Assembly: GCF_039729195.1 (NCBI RefSeq)
Contig: NZ_CP155796.1
Location: forward strand, 496,001-560,000
Origin: Mycobacterium sp. DL
GTDB taxonomy: Bacteria; Actinomycetota; Actinomycetes; Mycobacteriales; Mycobacteriaceae
Direction: 5' to 3'
Length of the DNA stretch: 64,000 nt
Below, piece by piece: positions 52,653 through 61,115 of the stretch. The notes beneath the pieces were generated by a model. The model saw only the letters and a list, made by a program, of their open reading frames with translations, had not been told where the DNA came from and did not search any database. The translations under genes were made by a program, and so were the position numbers. The first letter of the stretch is position 1, and each line of letters begins with the position of its first letter.

Positions 52653-55181
52653 TCAGTTCGGCGCGGAGAGCATCGCCCGCAACATCGACAGCATCTCCGA
52701 GCGCGATTCCGCACCCAGCCGGCGACGAATCCGGGCGACGTGATGCTCGACGGTTTTCGCTGAGATGAACAATTGCGCCCCGATGTCGCGATAGGGCATG
52801 CCGTTGAGCAACAGCTCGGCGACCTCCCGCTCGCGGTCGGACAGCTGGGCCGCGGCAGGCCGGCGCGCGACCACCGGAGGCGCGGCCACACCGACGCGGT
52901 CGTCGGTCGGCGCGGCGAGCGGCAGCTCAGGGTTCGCGACCGTCTGCTTGAGATCGCGGGCGAGCTGCAGCATCACCTGCGACACCCGCGGGTCAGTGGT
53001 CTGCAACGCGGCCTGGCTCGCCAATCGGGTCGCGTCCGACGTGTGACCGAACCGTGCCAGCCCCCGCGCCGCGGTGCTCACCTCGTTGACGTCGACCTGG
53101 TTGGCCAGCACCCGAAGCCAGGTCCGTCCCGCGGTGGCCAGCGCCTTTGCGAACGAGCTGTGCGCTGCCGCCGCCGACAGCGCCTGGCCGTGCGGGGCGA
53201 CCGCATCCGGTGAGTTGGCCAGGATCCCGGCGTGCACGCCTGCCCAGTGCAGCGGTGTCGACCAGAGCGCCGGCTCGCCCAGACCCGACAACAGGGCGAA
53301 TGCCTCGTCGATCGCGTGCTGGAGTTGGTCCACCTGCCGCATCCGTGCGGCAGCGACCCACAGTTCGCCCAGCGGCAGCAGTGCGAACAGATCGACCGAG
53401 TACTCGGCGAGCACCTCCATCGCGGAATACCAGTGTTTCTGCATGGCGCCGGTGTCACCGCTGCGCCGGGCGACGGCAGTCTGCAGCGCAGTCGCCCACA
53501 GTGCGTCCCGCCGGTGCATCGAATCCCCGTCGGTCGGGACCGTGGCGTCGGCGGCAGGCAGCTGCCCGTCCTGCATGTACGCCCAGCCCAGCAGCAGCCG
53601 GTGCCGATGAGTGACGAAGATCGCATCGGCGGGGTCGGGCTGTCCGTCGCCGCGCACGGTGCGGCCGATCACGCTGCGTGCCCGTACCGGGTCACCACCG
53701 TGCAGCGCGGCCAGGGTGACGAGGGCGGCGGGAGTGTCCGGGACGACGGACGTCTGGCCGTAGTCGGTGCCGAGGGCCCGACTCAATCGCGCGATCGCGA
53801 CGGGATAGGGCTGATCGAGGGTCAGCACGAGGCCTTCGGTGATGCTGCGGGCCGCTCGCGCGGTCGACGTCGGCGGGCCGGCGGTCTGCAACTCCGAAGC
53901 CGCTCGGGCCGCCGCCGCGTCCCCGGCAGCCAGCGCGGTGATCGAGGCCGCGGCGCCGATCGCGGCATCGGGAGGCGGGCCGAGCCAGCGGAACAGGTCG
54001 TTGGCCTGGGCGGCACGTCCGTCGTGAAGGGCGATGCTCGCCGCGATCCGCACCGCGGCGGCGCGCTCGCCCGGGTCAGCCGATGTGAGTAGGTCGTCGG
54101 CGAGCCGACCTGCCGTCGCGCAGTCGCCCGTCAAGGCCAGCGCATCCGCGAGCTGCGCGCTCAGCGCGGTGGCACCGGCGTCGGCTGCGGCCCGGTAGAG
54201 GCGCGCCGCGTCGGCGGGATGGTCCCGGACCCGCTCGGCAAGGTCGGTCAGCGCCGTGGCCAATCGTTCGTCGCGCAGACCGTGCTCGGCCAAGCGCAAC
54301 GCCAGATCGGCGGTCAGGGTCGACAGCTCGACCTGGGAGCACAGCACGGACACCTCGATCTCGTGATGCCTTGCGGCACCGAGGATCTGGGCGATTGAAT
54401 CGTGTACGACGGGGAGGAATCCCGAAGCGTGCGACGGGTCGATCAGTCCGCTGGCGCGGGCCCGGTCGACGGCGGCGGACGCAGCCTCCGAGGGCAGCCG
54501 CAGTGCGGCGGCGACATCGTCGGGTCCCAGGGCGGGACTCAGCGACGAGATGAGGAGCGTGTCGAGGATCCGTTCGTCGAGGCGGCGGAGACGCTCGATC
54601 AGTGCGAAACGTGCGGCTTGGCGGACGGCGGTCGACCCGTCACCCGCAGCCGACAGGGCGGGCCGCAGCAGAAACGGCAATCCCGCGGTCGCCGAGATCA
54701 GCGCGCGAACCAGGTCCGGTGTCGCAGGGGTGCCGAGCATCGCTGCCGCGGCCCGACCCACCTCGACGGGCGGTAACGGCCCCAGCACAACCGCGGGGTT
54801 CTCCCGTTCGAGCGCCGTGGTGAGGCGGCTGAGCGCCGGGTGATGCGCCAACGGTTGGCAGCCGATGACGACGGTGGCGGCCGGGTCGGCGACGACGAGT
54901 TCGGTGAGCCGGTCGAGGTCATCGCTGCTGAGAAGGTGCGCGTCGTCGACGACGATCGCGGCGGTGCCAGCGTCGCCGCGTCCCGGCGGCTGGGAGAGCA
55001 CCGCCCGACCGGCATCTCGGAACGACGCGCGCATCGCGGCCAGCACCGTCGACTTGCCGGTGCCGATGCCACCGGTCACGAGCAATCTGGCCGGCGCACC
55101 GGGATCGGCGTCGACGGAAGCGATGGCCTCTCGGGAGGCCGCAGCGAGATCCGCCGGCCGAAGCAGCGCCGGACTCATCAT
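52653..55181 (-). CDS. iniR: IniR-like LuxR-family ATPase regulator
   Basis: 842 residues (832 for Rv0339c). An N-terminal STAND/AAA-type ATPase has Walker A GGIGTGKST and Walker B IVVDDAH. A long helical-repeat middle follows, and the LuxR helix-turn-helix is at the C-terminus (LSDREREVAELLLNG, then ISAKTVEHHVARIRRRLG). Rv0339c has been reported, as IniR, to activate iniBAC. Here the gene starts 9 bp after the Hsp70-like gene at 55191-57017, so the two are co-transcribed away from iniBAC. ATG 55178 is an equally possible start. The 142 bp after it hold the etfD promoter. Confidence 0.87.
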   Translation of the reverse strand: MMSPALLRPADLAAASREAIASVDADPGAPARLLVTGGIGTGKSTVLAAMRASFRDAGRAVLSQPPGRGDAGTAAIVVDDAHLLSSDDLDRLTELVVADPAATVVIGCQPLAHHPALSRLTTALERENPAVVLGPLPPVEVGRAAAAMLGTPATPDLVRALISATAGLPFLLRPALSAAGDGSTAVRQAARFALIERLRRLDERILDTLLISSLSPALGPDDVAAALRLPSEAASAAVDRARASGLIDPSHASGFLPVVHDSIAQILGAARHHEIEVSVLCSQVELSTLTADLALRLAEHGLRDERLATALTDLAERVRDHPADAARLYRAAADAGATALSAQLADALALTGDCATAGRLADDLLTSADPGERAAAVRIAASIALHDGRAAQANDLFRWLGPPPDAAIGAAASITALAAGDAAAARAASELQTAGPPTSTARAARSITEGLVLTLDQPYPVAIARLSRALGTDYGQTSVVPDTPAALVTLAALHGGDPVRARSVIGRTVRGDGQPDPADAIFVTHRHRLLLGWAYMQDGQLPAADATVPTDGDSMHRRDALWATALQTAVARRSGDTGAMQKHWYSAMEVLAEYSVDLFALLPLGELWVAAARMRQVDQLQHAIDEAFALLSGLGEPALWSTPLHWAGVHAGILANSPDAVAPHGQALSAAAAHSSFAKALATAGRTWLRVLANQVDVNEVSTAARGLARFGHTSDATRLASQAALQTTDPRVSQVMLQLARDLKQTVANPELPLAAPTDDRVGVAAPPVVARRPAAAQLSDREREVAELLLNGMPYRDIGAQLFISAKTVEHHVARIRRRLGAESRSEMLSMLRAMLSAPN

Positions 55182-55190
55182 CGCCGCAGA

Positions 55191-57017
55191 TCAGGCGCCG
55201 TCGTCGGGAACGAGCGTCGGCGTCACCGGGTCGGGCGGATCGATCGTGGTCGGATCCGGTGGATCGACGGTGGTCGGATCCGGTGGCGGGGCCGTTGTGG
55301 TCGGCGGCGCCGTGGTCGTCGGCCGGGTGGTCGTCGGCCGAGTCGTGGTCGTGGTGGGCGCCGTCGTGGTGGTCGTTGTGGTTGTGGTCGTCGTCGTCGG
55401 CTGTGTGGTCGTGGTGGTGGGTGCCGTCGTGGTCGTGGTGGGTGGCGGAGGTGGCGGCTGGCTGACGGTGGTGGTGGCCACACCGTCGGGACCGACGGTG
55501 ACCGTGGTGACCGGGGGTGGCAGCACGGGTGGAACGTCCTCGGCCGGAGTCGTGGTTGCGGTCTCGGTGACCGGGGTCGAGTCGCCGTCCGAGCCGGTCA
55601 GCGTCACCGCGAGGCCGCCCACCGCCAGCAGTGCCGCGGCAGCGGCAGCGGCGAACAGTAGAGGGGGCCTTTTGTACCAGGGCAGCGGAGCGGGTTCGTC
55701 GTCATATCCGTCGTCTCCGGGGGAGAACGCCACCGCAGGCCGGGCCGCCGTCGCTCCCGCTCCGGCGTAGGAAGCCGGGGAGGTGTAGTCGGCCCCGGTG
55801 TAGGGCAGCGGATCCCCGGCCGACTCGTCATCCTGTGACCAGGCCAACGCGCGGAAGGTCGCCGACGAGGCGCCGTCGTCGGCGGATTCGCTAGCGGCCA
55901 GTCCCGCCGCACCCGCGGCCCACGCTGCCGGCCCCATCGCGGTCGGCATGTCCGAAGCGGGAGCCATCCCGGTCGGCGCATCCGCGCTGAGGCTCTGGTT
56001 GGCGACCAGCGCTGCCCCGGCGGCGACGTTGAGCTGGGACTCGGGGGTGGTGACGACGGGTGCGCGCAGTCGTTCGGACAACCGCTGAGTCACCAGCGGG
56101 ATCGCGGCGCCGCCGCCGACCGTGGCCACCGCCGAGACACTGTCCGCCGGGATTCCGTTGCGCTGCAACGTGTCTTCGACGGCATTCACCAGCCCGCCGA
56201 AGGGCATCGCCATCAGCTGCTCGAGTTCGGGGCGGGTCACCCGGATGTCGGAGCGGAACCCGGGAAGCTCTGCGGCGACCACCGTCGCGGTCTCCGCGGA
56301 GAGTCGTTCCTTGGCCCGGCGGCACTCGTCACGCAGCGATGCGAGCGACTCGACGGCGGAGGTGCCCGCGGGATCGGCCTTGTTCGCGTCGGCGATCCCC
56401 GCGAGCACGTGGTTGAGAAGCGCCTGGTCCAGCGCATCCCCCGAGAACTCCGGGTAGCGGACCGTCTGGCCGATGGCGTCGAGATTCGAACCGGCGTCGG
56501 CCAGCGAGATGCTCGATCCGCTGCCGCCGAGGTCAACCAGCACGATGACACCCTGGTCGGGCAGTCCGGGCGCGGCCTGCAGCGCCGCGAGCGCAGCCGT
56601 GGAATCGGGGATCAGCGCGGCGGGCACACCGTTGGGTGCCAGGCTCGGCCGGGTGCGCAGCGCGCCGCGCAGTGCGCCGACGGCTCCCGGCCCCCAGTGG
56701 GCGGGCACGGCGATGGCAACGGGCGAACCGCCGTCGACCGCCCGCGCCATCGCGTCGAGGGCTTCTGCGAGCACCTGCTCGCCGCGGTGGGCGGTGCCGT
56801 CCGCGGCGACCAGCGGAACCGGGTCGCCGACGCGTTCGACGAAACCGCTCAGGACCAGGCCCGGCTCGGTGAGATTCGGGTTCTCCCCAGGTGCTCCGAC
56901 CTCGGGGGCGCGGTTGTTGAAGACGGTGAGGATCGATCGCCGCATCACCGGTGGGCGACCGACGCGGGCCGCGACCAGATGGGTCATCCCGATCGACAAC
57001 CCGAGTGGTTCAGTCAT
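55191..57017 (-). CDS. Hsp70-like membrane protein 2 (ini locus)
   Basis: 608 residues. Residues 1-~350 are the Hsp70/actin fold: LGLSIGMTHLVAARVG, VLVDLGGSGSSISLADA, RRAKERLSAET and ATVGGGAAIPLVTQRLSE. DnaK's phosphate-1 Asp is Ser, and GTTN has become GMTH. A membrane helix lies at ~452-475, then ~130 residues of Thr/Pro repeats (12-Thr run, then PTTTRPTTTAPPTTT). It closely resembles the proteins at 13416 and 62651, including the cytoplasmic linker (FRALAWSQDDE) shared with the former. It is co-transcribed with iniR (9 bp) and divergent from the iniB-like gene, so it is probably part of the ini response. Function not known. Confidence 0.84.
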   Translation of the reverse strand: MTEPLGLSIGMTHLVAARVGRPPVMRRSILTVFNNRAPEVGAPGENPNLTEPGLVLSGFVERVGDPVPLVAADGTAHRGEQVLAEALDAMARAVDGGSPVAIAVPAHWGPGAVGALRGALRTRPSLAPNGVPAALIPDSTAALAALQAAPGLPDQGVIVLVDLGGSGSSISLADAGSNLDAIGQTVRYPEFSGDALDQALLNHVLAGIADANKADPAGTSAVESLASLRDECRRAKERLSAETATVVAAELPGFRSDIRVTRPELEQLMAMPFGGLVNAVEDTLQRNGIPADSVSAVATVGGGAAIPLVTQRLSERLRAPVVTTPESQLNVAAGAALVANQSLSADAPTGMAPASDMPTAMGPAAWAAGAAGLAASESADDGASSATFRALAWSQDDESAGDPLPYTGADYTSPASYAGAGATAARPAVAFSPGDDGYDDEPAPLPWYKRPPLLFAAAAAAALLAVGGLAVTLTGSDGDSTPVTETATTTPAEDVPPVLPPPVTTVTVGPDGVATTTVSQPPPPPPTTTTTAPTTTTTQPTTTTTTTTTTTTAPTTTTTRPTTTRPTTTAPPTTTAPPPDPTTVDPPDPTTIDPPDPVTPTLVPDDGA

Positions 57018-57083
57018 GATGGCGTGTCTCCTGTCCTGGCCGGTCCCCACCTTAGCGGCTGGTCCTGCCAGGTCCGCGGATTT

Positions 57084-57125
57084 CCCCTAGTGGCGTCGAT
57101 CCCCTAACGGCCGGTCCCCTAATGG
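57084..57125. promoter_or_regulatory. Three CCCCTA-type repeats in the divergent ini promoter
   Basis: CCCCTAGTGG (57084-57093), CCCCTAACGG (57101-57110) and CCCCTAATGG (57116-57125), spaced 17 and 15 bp, in the gap between Hsp70-like gene 2 and the iniB-like gene. The same motif recurs before iniB (57862-57901). They are candidate binding sites for IniR or another ini regulator; assignment is inference. Confidence 0.65.
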
Positions 57126-57239
57126 TCTCTGTCCGGCGCTGGGCTTCGCACCGATCCGGTGCGCGCTCGGGGTGGATAGCATCGTGACAAGCCCGACGAC
57201 GGCGGTATGACATGGAGAACAACCGAGAAAGGTGGGGGG

Positions 57240-57764
57240 ATGGCCAACTCGCTTCTCGACTTCGTCATGGCGCTGGTGCGGGATCCCGATGCCGCCGCAC
57301 GGTACGCCGCGGACCCTGCGCAGGCTCTGGCGGAGGCCGACTTGACGGACGTGACCAGCGCTGACGTCCAGAACCTGATCCCTGTGGTGGCGGAATCGCT
57401 GTCCATAGCCGCTCCGTCGCCGGGCCTGGATGCCTTCGAGGACTTCGGCGCCGATGGGGCAGGCAACGTCTGGACCAGTGGCGCGGCCACGGCGGCTTTC
57501 GACGCGTTCGACCACGTGCCCGAGGTCGTGGGCGTCGACGTCATCGACGCACCCGTCGTGGTGACCGACATCCTCGACCAGACGGATCTGGGTGTGGGTG
57601 CGCCGACGGGCACCGATCTGATCGACCCGGACGAATCGCTGCAGCTCGACGTGCCGGTGCTCGAAGAAACCGTGACCGAACCCGGTTTCGCCGAGGACTG
57701 GGCGCAGCCGGTCGCCGACCCCCATGCCGGTGATCCCACCCCCGGGTTCGACATCTTCGACTGA
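57240..57764 (+). CDS. IniB N-terminal-domain protein (Rv0340-like)
   Basis: 174 residues. The first ~60 residues (MANSLLDFVMALVRDPDAAA, then YAADPAQALAEADL) are the IniB N-terminal domain. The rest is acidic (many Asp, Glu and Val) with no cysteine or membrane helix. In M. tuberculosis the equivalent Rv0340 also precedes iniB. The ATG at 57240 directly follows AGGTGGGGGG. No signal peptide is present. A strong terminator (57781-57810) follows, so it may be a separate transcript from iniB. Function unknown. Confidence 0.82.
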   Translation: MANSLLDFVMALVRDPDAAARYAADPAQALAEADLTDVTSADVQNLIPVVAESLSIAAPSPGLDAFEDFGADGAGNVWTSGAATAAFDAFDHVPEVVGVDVIDAPVVVTDILDQTDLGVGAPTGTDLIDPDESLQLDVPVLEETVTEPGFAEDWAQPVADPHAGDPTPGFDIFD

Positions 57765-57780
57765 CCGGCAAGCCGGCCCT

Positions 57781-57813
57781 ACCCGCGCGGATCTGACGAT
57801 CCGCGCGGGTTTT
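57781..57813 (+). terminator. Intrinsic terminator after the IniB-like gene
   Basis: ACCCGCGCGGATC (57781-57793), loop TGAC, GATCCGCGCGGGT (57798-57810): a perfect 13-bp stem followed by TTT and a T-rich stretch. It is the clearest intrinsic terminator in the window and separates the IniB-like gene from the iniB promoter. Confidence 0.88.
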
Positions 57814-57861
57814 GTCGTTTGAGCTGCAAAAACGCCCACTTCCCCCAGCTCCCCGGACAAT

Positions 57862-57901
57862 CCCCTAATCCCCTAATGGGGACGCGTGGACATCCCTAGT
57901 C
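57862..57901. promoter_or_regulatory. CCCCTAAT repeats upstream of iniB
   Basis: CCCCTAATCC (57862-57871) overlaps CCCCTAATGG (57870-57879), and a weaker copy, TCCCTAGTCGG, begins near 57893. The motif is shared with 57084-57125, which suggests one regulator acts at both ini promoters. The 269 bp between the terminator and iniB otherwise hold only the promoter and a GAAAGGAAG ribosome site near 58020. Confidence 0.6.
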
Positions 57902-58033
57902 GGGGTTGCTCGGGGATGGGACTGGACCCCGTTTGCGGGAGGTCCCCAACTCCATAACGTGGTCTACAGATCGCCGGGGTGCCCGGCGAGAGACCTCTCC
58001 CCGACACCCGGGAAGACCACGAAAGGAAGTTCC

Positions 58034-59113
58034 ATGACAACCCTCATCGACTTCATCCTCGACCTGTTCCGCAGCCCCGCCGCGGCGACCTCCTTCGTCC
58101 TCGACCCCGATGGCGCGCTGCGTGACGCGGGTCTGCCGAACGTGACCGCCGCGCAGCTGGCATCGGTGGCCGCCACGGCCGCGCCTGCCGGCTATGCGCT
58201 CGGTGGCGGCGACCCGGTCCTCGGCCTGCAGCGTGCGGTGGCCGACCACCACCAGCTGGCCGCCAACATCGCGTCGCCCTTCTCACCGCAGACGTCGTTC
58301 GCTCCGTCGACGGAGTTCGCCAGCCGGAACGACACCGACCTGCTGAGCGGCAACAACGTCCCGGTCGCCAGCCCCGATCAGGCGGCCGGCGCCAACGCCC
58401 AGAATGGCGCATTCAACCTGGGCTTCGGCGACATCACCCTCGGCGACAAGACCAGCAACACCGCCACCGACGGTGGTGTGGTGGTGGGCGGTGACAACGA
58501 CGGCGACATCGTCAGCGGTGACGGCGCCGCCCTCGGCGACGGCAACACCATGAACAACGGTGACATCCTGGCCGGCTCCGGCTCCAATGTTGTTGTCGGC
58601 AAGGACAACGAGGTCGAGGACAACTCGCAGACCGCGGGTGACGACCTCATCACCGACAACGACGCGCCGGTGCTCAACGATGTCGACACCAGCGGCGGCA
58701 GCGGCGGCGGTGCGGCCGGCGGCGACAGCCTGATCGGCATCGGCAGCGGCAACGCGTCCGGTGGTGACGGCGGCAGCGGCGGCGGGATCATCATCACCGA
58801 CACCGATGTGAACTCCGGAACCCAGATCGACGGCAACGTCGGCAGCGACAACGTCGAGGACAATTCCGTCAACACCTCGGTGCAGACGGAGACCTCGACT
58901 TCGACCGAGAGCTCGATCGAGGACAACTCGTCGAACTTCGAGTCCAACGTCGGGTCGGGCAACGAGACCGCGATCGGGTCCGGCAACGAGACCAACACGG
59001 ATCTGTTCTCCGGCAACGAGACCTCCACGGACCTGTTCTCGGACAACGTGACCGGAATCGACACCGACCTCGCTTCCAACAACACCACCGACACCGATCT
59101 GGACGCCTTCTGA
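58034..59113 (+). CDS. iniB: IniB, isoniazid-inducible protein
   Basis: 359 residues (479 for M. tuberculosis IniB). The N-terminal domain is clear: MTTLIDFILDLFRSPAAATS, then DPDGALRDAGL and a VAA-TAAPAG helix to ~residue 75. Instead of the Gly/Ala-rich tail of M. tuberculosis IniB, the rest is Asn/Asp/Ser/Thr/Gly-rich, with repeats such as GDNDGD, GSGNET (three copies) and DLFSGNET. It has no signal peptide, yet the composition suggests an exposed or disordered segment. IniB is induced by cell-wall inhibitors. Its biochemical role is unknown. GAAAGGAAG precedes the ATG. Confidence 0.85.
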   Translation: MTTLIDFILDLFRSPAAATSFVLDPDGALRDAGLPNVTAAQLASVAATAAPAGYALGGGDPVLGLQRAVADHHQLAANIASPFSPQTSFAPSTEFASRNDTDLLSGNNVPVASPDQAAGANAQNGAFNLGFGDITLGDKTSNTATDGGVVVGGDNDGDIVSGDGAALGDGNTMNNGDILAGSGSNVVVGKDNEVEDNSQTAGDDLITDNDAPVLNDVDTSGGSGGGAAGGDSLIGIGSGNASGGDGGSGGGIIITDTDVNSGTQIDGNVGSDNVEDNSVNTSVQTETSTSTESSIEDNSSNFESNVGSGNETAIGSGNETNTDLFSGNETSTDLFSDNVTGIDTDLASNNTTDTDLDAF

Positions 59114-59134
59114 GTGACCGCGACCAGATGACGA

Positions 59135-59167
59135 CACTGGCGGGGACCGTGATGGTCCCCGCCAGTG
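59135..59167 (+). other. Perfect hairpin between iniB and iniA
   Basis: CACTGGCGGGGACC (59135-59148), loop GTGAT, GGTCCCCGCCAGTG (59154-59167): a perfect 14-bp stem. No T-run follows, so it is not a standard terminator. It may stabilise the upstream iniB mRNA, be a processing site or lower iniA expression relative to iniB. Confidence 0.7.
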
Positions 59168-59221
59168 GCGCGCGCATACCGTTGAACCACTGAACAGCAG
59201 CCGCCGGACAAGAGGGGCACG

Positions 59222-61069
59222 ATGACGCAGCCGAACGACCCCCGCAAGGTGAAAGTGGTCGTCGAGCTCATCGACCACACCAGCAAGATCGCCGAGACCA
59301 ACGATCGTGGCGATCTGGTCGAACGGCTTGCCCGTGCCAAACGGCGGATCAGCGATCCGCAGATCCGGGTGGTGATCGCCGGTCAGCTCAAACAGGGCAA
59401 GAGCCTGCTGCTGAACTCACTGCTGAACATGCCGGTGGCCCGCGTCGGTGACGACGAGTCGACGGTGCTCGCGACGGTGGTGTCCTACGGCGAGCAGGCG
59501 TCGGCGCGGCTGGTGGTCGCCAGGCCCGACGGCGAGGAACCGGAGCTGATCGACATCCCCACCGCCGATCTACGCAACGACCTCCGGCGTGCCCCGCAGG
59601 CCGGCGGCCGCGAAGTGCTCCGCGTCGAGGTCACCGCCCCCAGCCCGCTGCTGAAAGGCGGTCTGGCGTTCATCGACACCCCGGGCGTCGGCGGCCACGG
59701 CCAGCCGCATCTGTCGGCGACGCTGGGTCTGCTGCCCGACGCGGAGGCCATGCTGATGGTCAGCGACACCAGCCAGGAGTTCACCGAACCCGAGATGACG
59801 TTCATGCGGCAGGCTCTGGAGGTCTGCCCGGTCGCTGTGATCGTCGCGACCAAGACCGATCTGTACCCGCACTGGCGCCGGGTGGCCGATGCCAACGCCG
59901 CCCATCTGCGCCGCGCCGGGCTCACCACGCCGATGATCCCGGCGTCGTCGACACTGCGCAGCCACGCGGTGCAGCTCAACGACAAGGAACTCAACGAAGA
60001 GTCGAACTTCCCCGCCATCGTGAAGTTCCTGTCCGAGAATGTGCTCTCGCGCCAGAACGACCGGGTGCGCGACCAGGTGGTCGGAGAGGTGCGTGCCGCC
60101 GCGGAGCATCTGAAAATGGCTGTGGAGTCGGAGCTTTCGTCGTTCACCGATCCGCAGGCCAGGGAGAACCTGACCGCAGACCTCGAACGGCGCAAACAGG
60201 AGGCGCAGGAAGCCCTCCAGCACACCGCGCTGTGGCAGCAGGTGCTGAGCGACGGCATCGCCGACCTGACCGCCGACGTGGATCATGATCTGCGGAACCG
60301 CTTCCGCAACATCACCTTTCACACCGAGCGGGTCATCGACGCCGGCGATCCGACGCTGCACTGGGCCGAGATCGGCGCCGAGTTGGAGGATTCGGTCGCC
60401 ACCGCTGTCGGTGACAACTTCGTGTGGGCGTACCAGCGTGCCGAGGCACTGGCAGCCGAAGTGGCGCGCACCTTCATGGAGGCCGGGCTCGACGCGGTGC
60501 GGATGCCGGCGATCGACGCGCGGGACATGGGTGCCGAATTCGGCGAGTTCAACTCGCTGGCCCAGTTGGAGGCCAAGCCCCTCAAGGTCGGCCACAAGAT
60601 CGTCACCGGGATGCGCGGCTCCTACGGCGGGGTGCTGATGTTCGGCATGCTGACCTCCTTCGCCGGGCTGGGAATGTTCAACCCACTGTCGCTGGGCGCC
60701 GGCTTCATCCTCGGTCGCAAGGCCTACAAGGAGGACATGGAGAACCGGATGCTGCGGATCCGCAACGACGCCAAGACCGCGGTGCGCCGGTTCGTCGACG
60801 ACGTCGCGTTTGTGGTCGGCAAGGAGTCCCGCGACCGGCTCAAGGGCATCCAGCGTCAGCTGCGTGATCACTACCGCGAGATCGCCAACCAGACCACCCG
60901 TTCGCTGAACGAGTCGCTGCAGGCCACCCTCGCCGCGGCAAAGATGCAGGAGGACGAGCGAAACACCCGGGTCAAGGAACTCGAGCGGCAGCTCAACATC
61001 CTGCGGCAGGTCATCGACCACGCCGACAAGCTGGTTTCGCCCGCGGGGTCACTAAGCTCGGGGGGTTAG
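59222..61069 (+). CDS. iniA: IniA, dynamin-like GTPase
   Basis: 615 residues (640 for M. tuberculosis). The GTPase domain is complete: G1 GQLKQGKSLLLNSLL, G3 DTPGVGG and G4 ATKTD. A long helical stalk follows, and a paired hydrophobic segment near residue 475 (GVLMFGMLTSFAGLGMFN, then LSLGAGFILG) is the membrane-binding loop. M. tuberculosis IniA has been shown to be a bacterial dynamin-like protein that remodels membranes; it is induced by isoniazid and ethambutol. Start ATG 59222. It is in tandem with iniC (46-bp gap). Confidence 0.92.
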   Translation: MTQPNDPRKVKVVVELIDHTSKIAETNDRGDLVERLARAKRRISDPQIRVVIAGQLKQGKSLLLNSLLNMPVARVGDDESTVLATVVSYGEQASARLVVARPDGEEPELIDIPTADLRNDLRRAPQAGGREVLRVEVTAPSPLLKGGLAFIDTPGVGGHGQPHLSATLGLLPDAEAMLMVSDTSQEFTEPEMTFMRQALEVCPVAVIVATKTDLYPHWRRVADANAAHLRRAGLTTPMIPASSTLRSHAVQLNDKELNEESNFPAIVKFLSENVLSRQNDRVRDQVVGEVRAAAEHLKMAVESELSSFTDPQARENLTADLERRKQEAQEALQHTALWQQVLSDGIADLTADVDHDLRNRFRNITFHTERVIDAGDPTLHWAEIGAELEDSVATAVGDNFVWAYQRAEALAAEVARTFMEAGLDAVRMPAIDARDMGAEFGEFNSLAQLEAKPLKVGHKIVTGMRGSYGGVLMFGMLTSFAGLGMFNPLSLGAGFILGRKAYKEDMENRMLRIRNDAKTAVRRFVDDVAFVVGKESRDRLKGIQRQLRDHYREIANQTTRSLNESLQATLAAAKMQEDERNTRVKELERQLNILRQVIDHADKLVSPAGSLSSGG

Positions 61070-61115
61070 TTGTCGGGCAACTCGAAACGGGCGAACCCTG
61101 AGCACAAGCGATCAC

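Noticed and set aside
55259..55770. Plus-strand Trp/Ser- and Val-rich frames opposite Hsp70-like gene 2
   Set aside because: They arise from the Thr/Pro codon repeats of the real gene on the minus strand.
59135..59167. iniB-iniA hairpin as an intrinsic terminator
   Set aside because: No T-run follows the stem, and iniA has no clear promoter of its own after it; an RNA stability or processing role is more likely.
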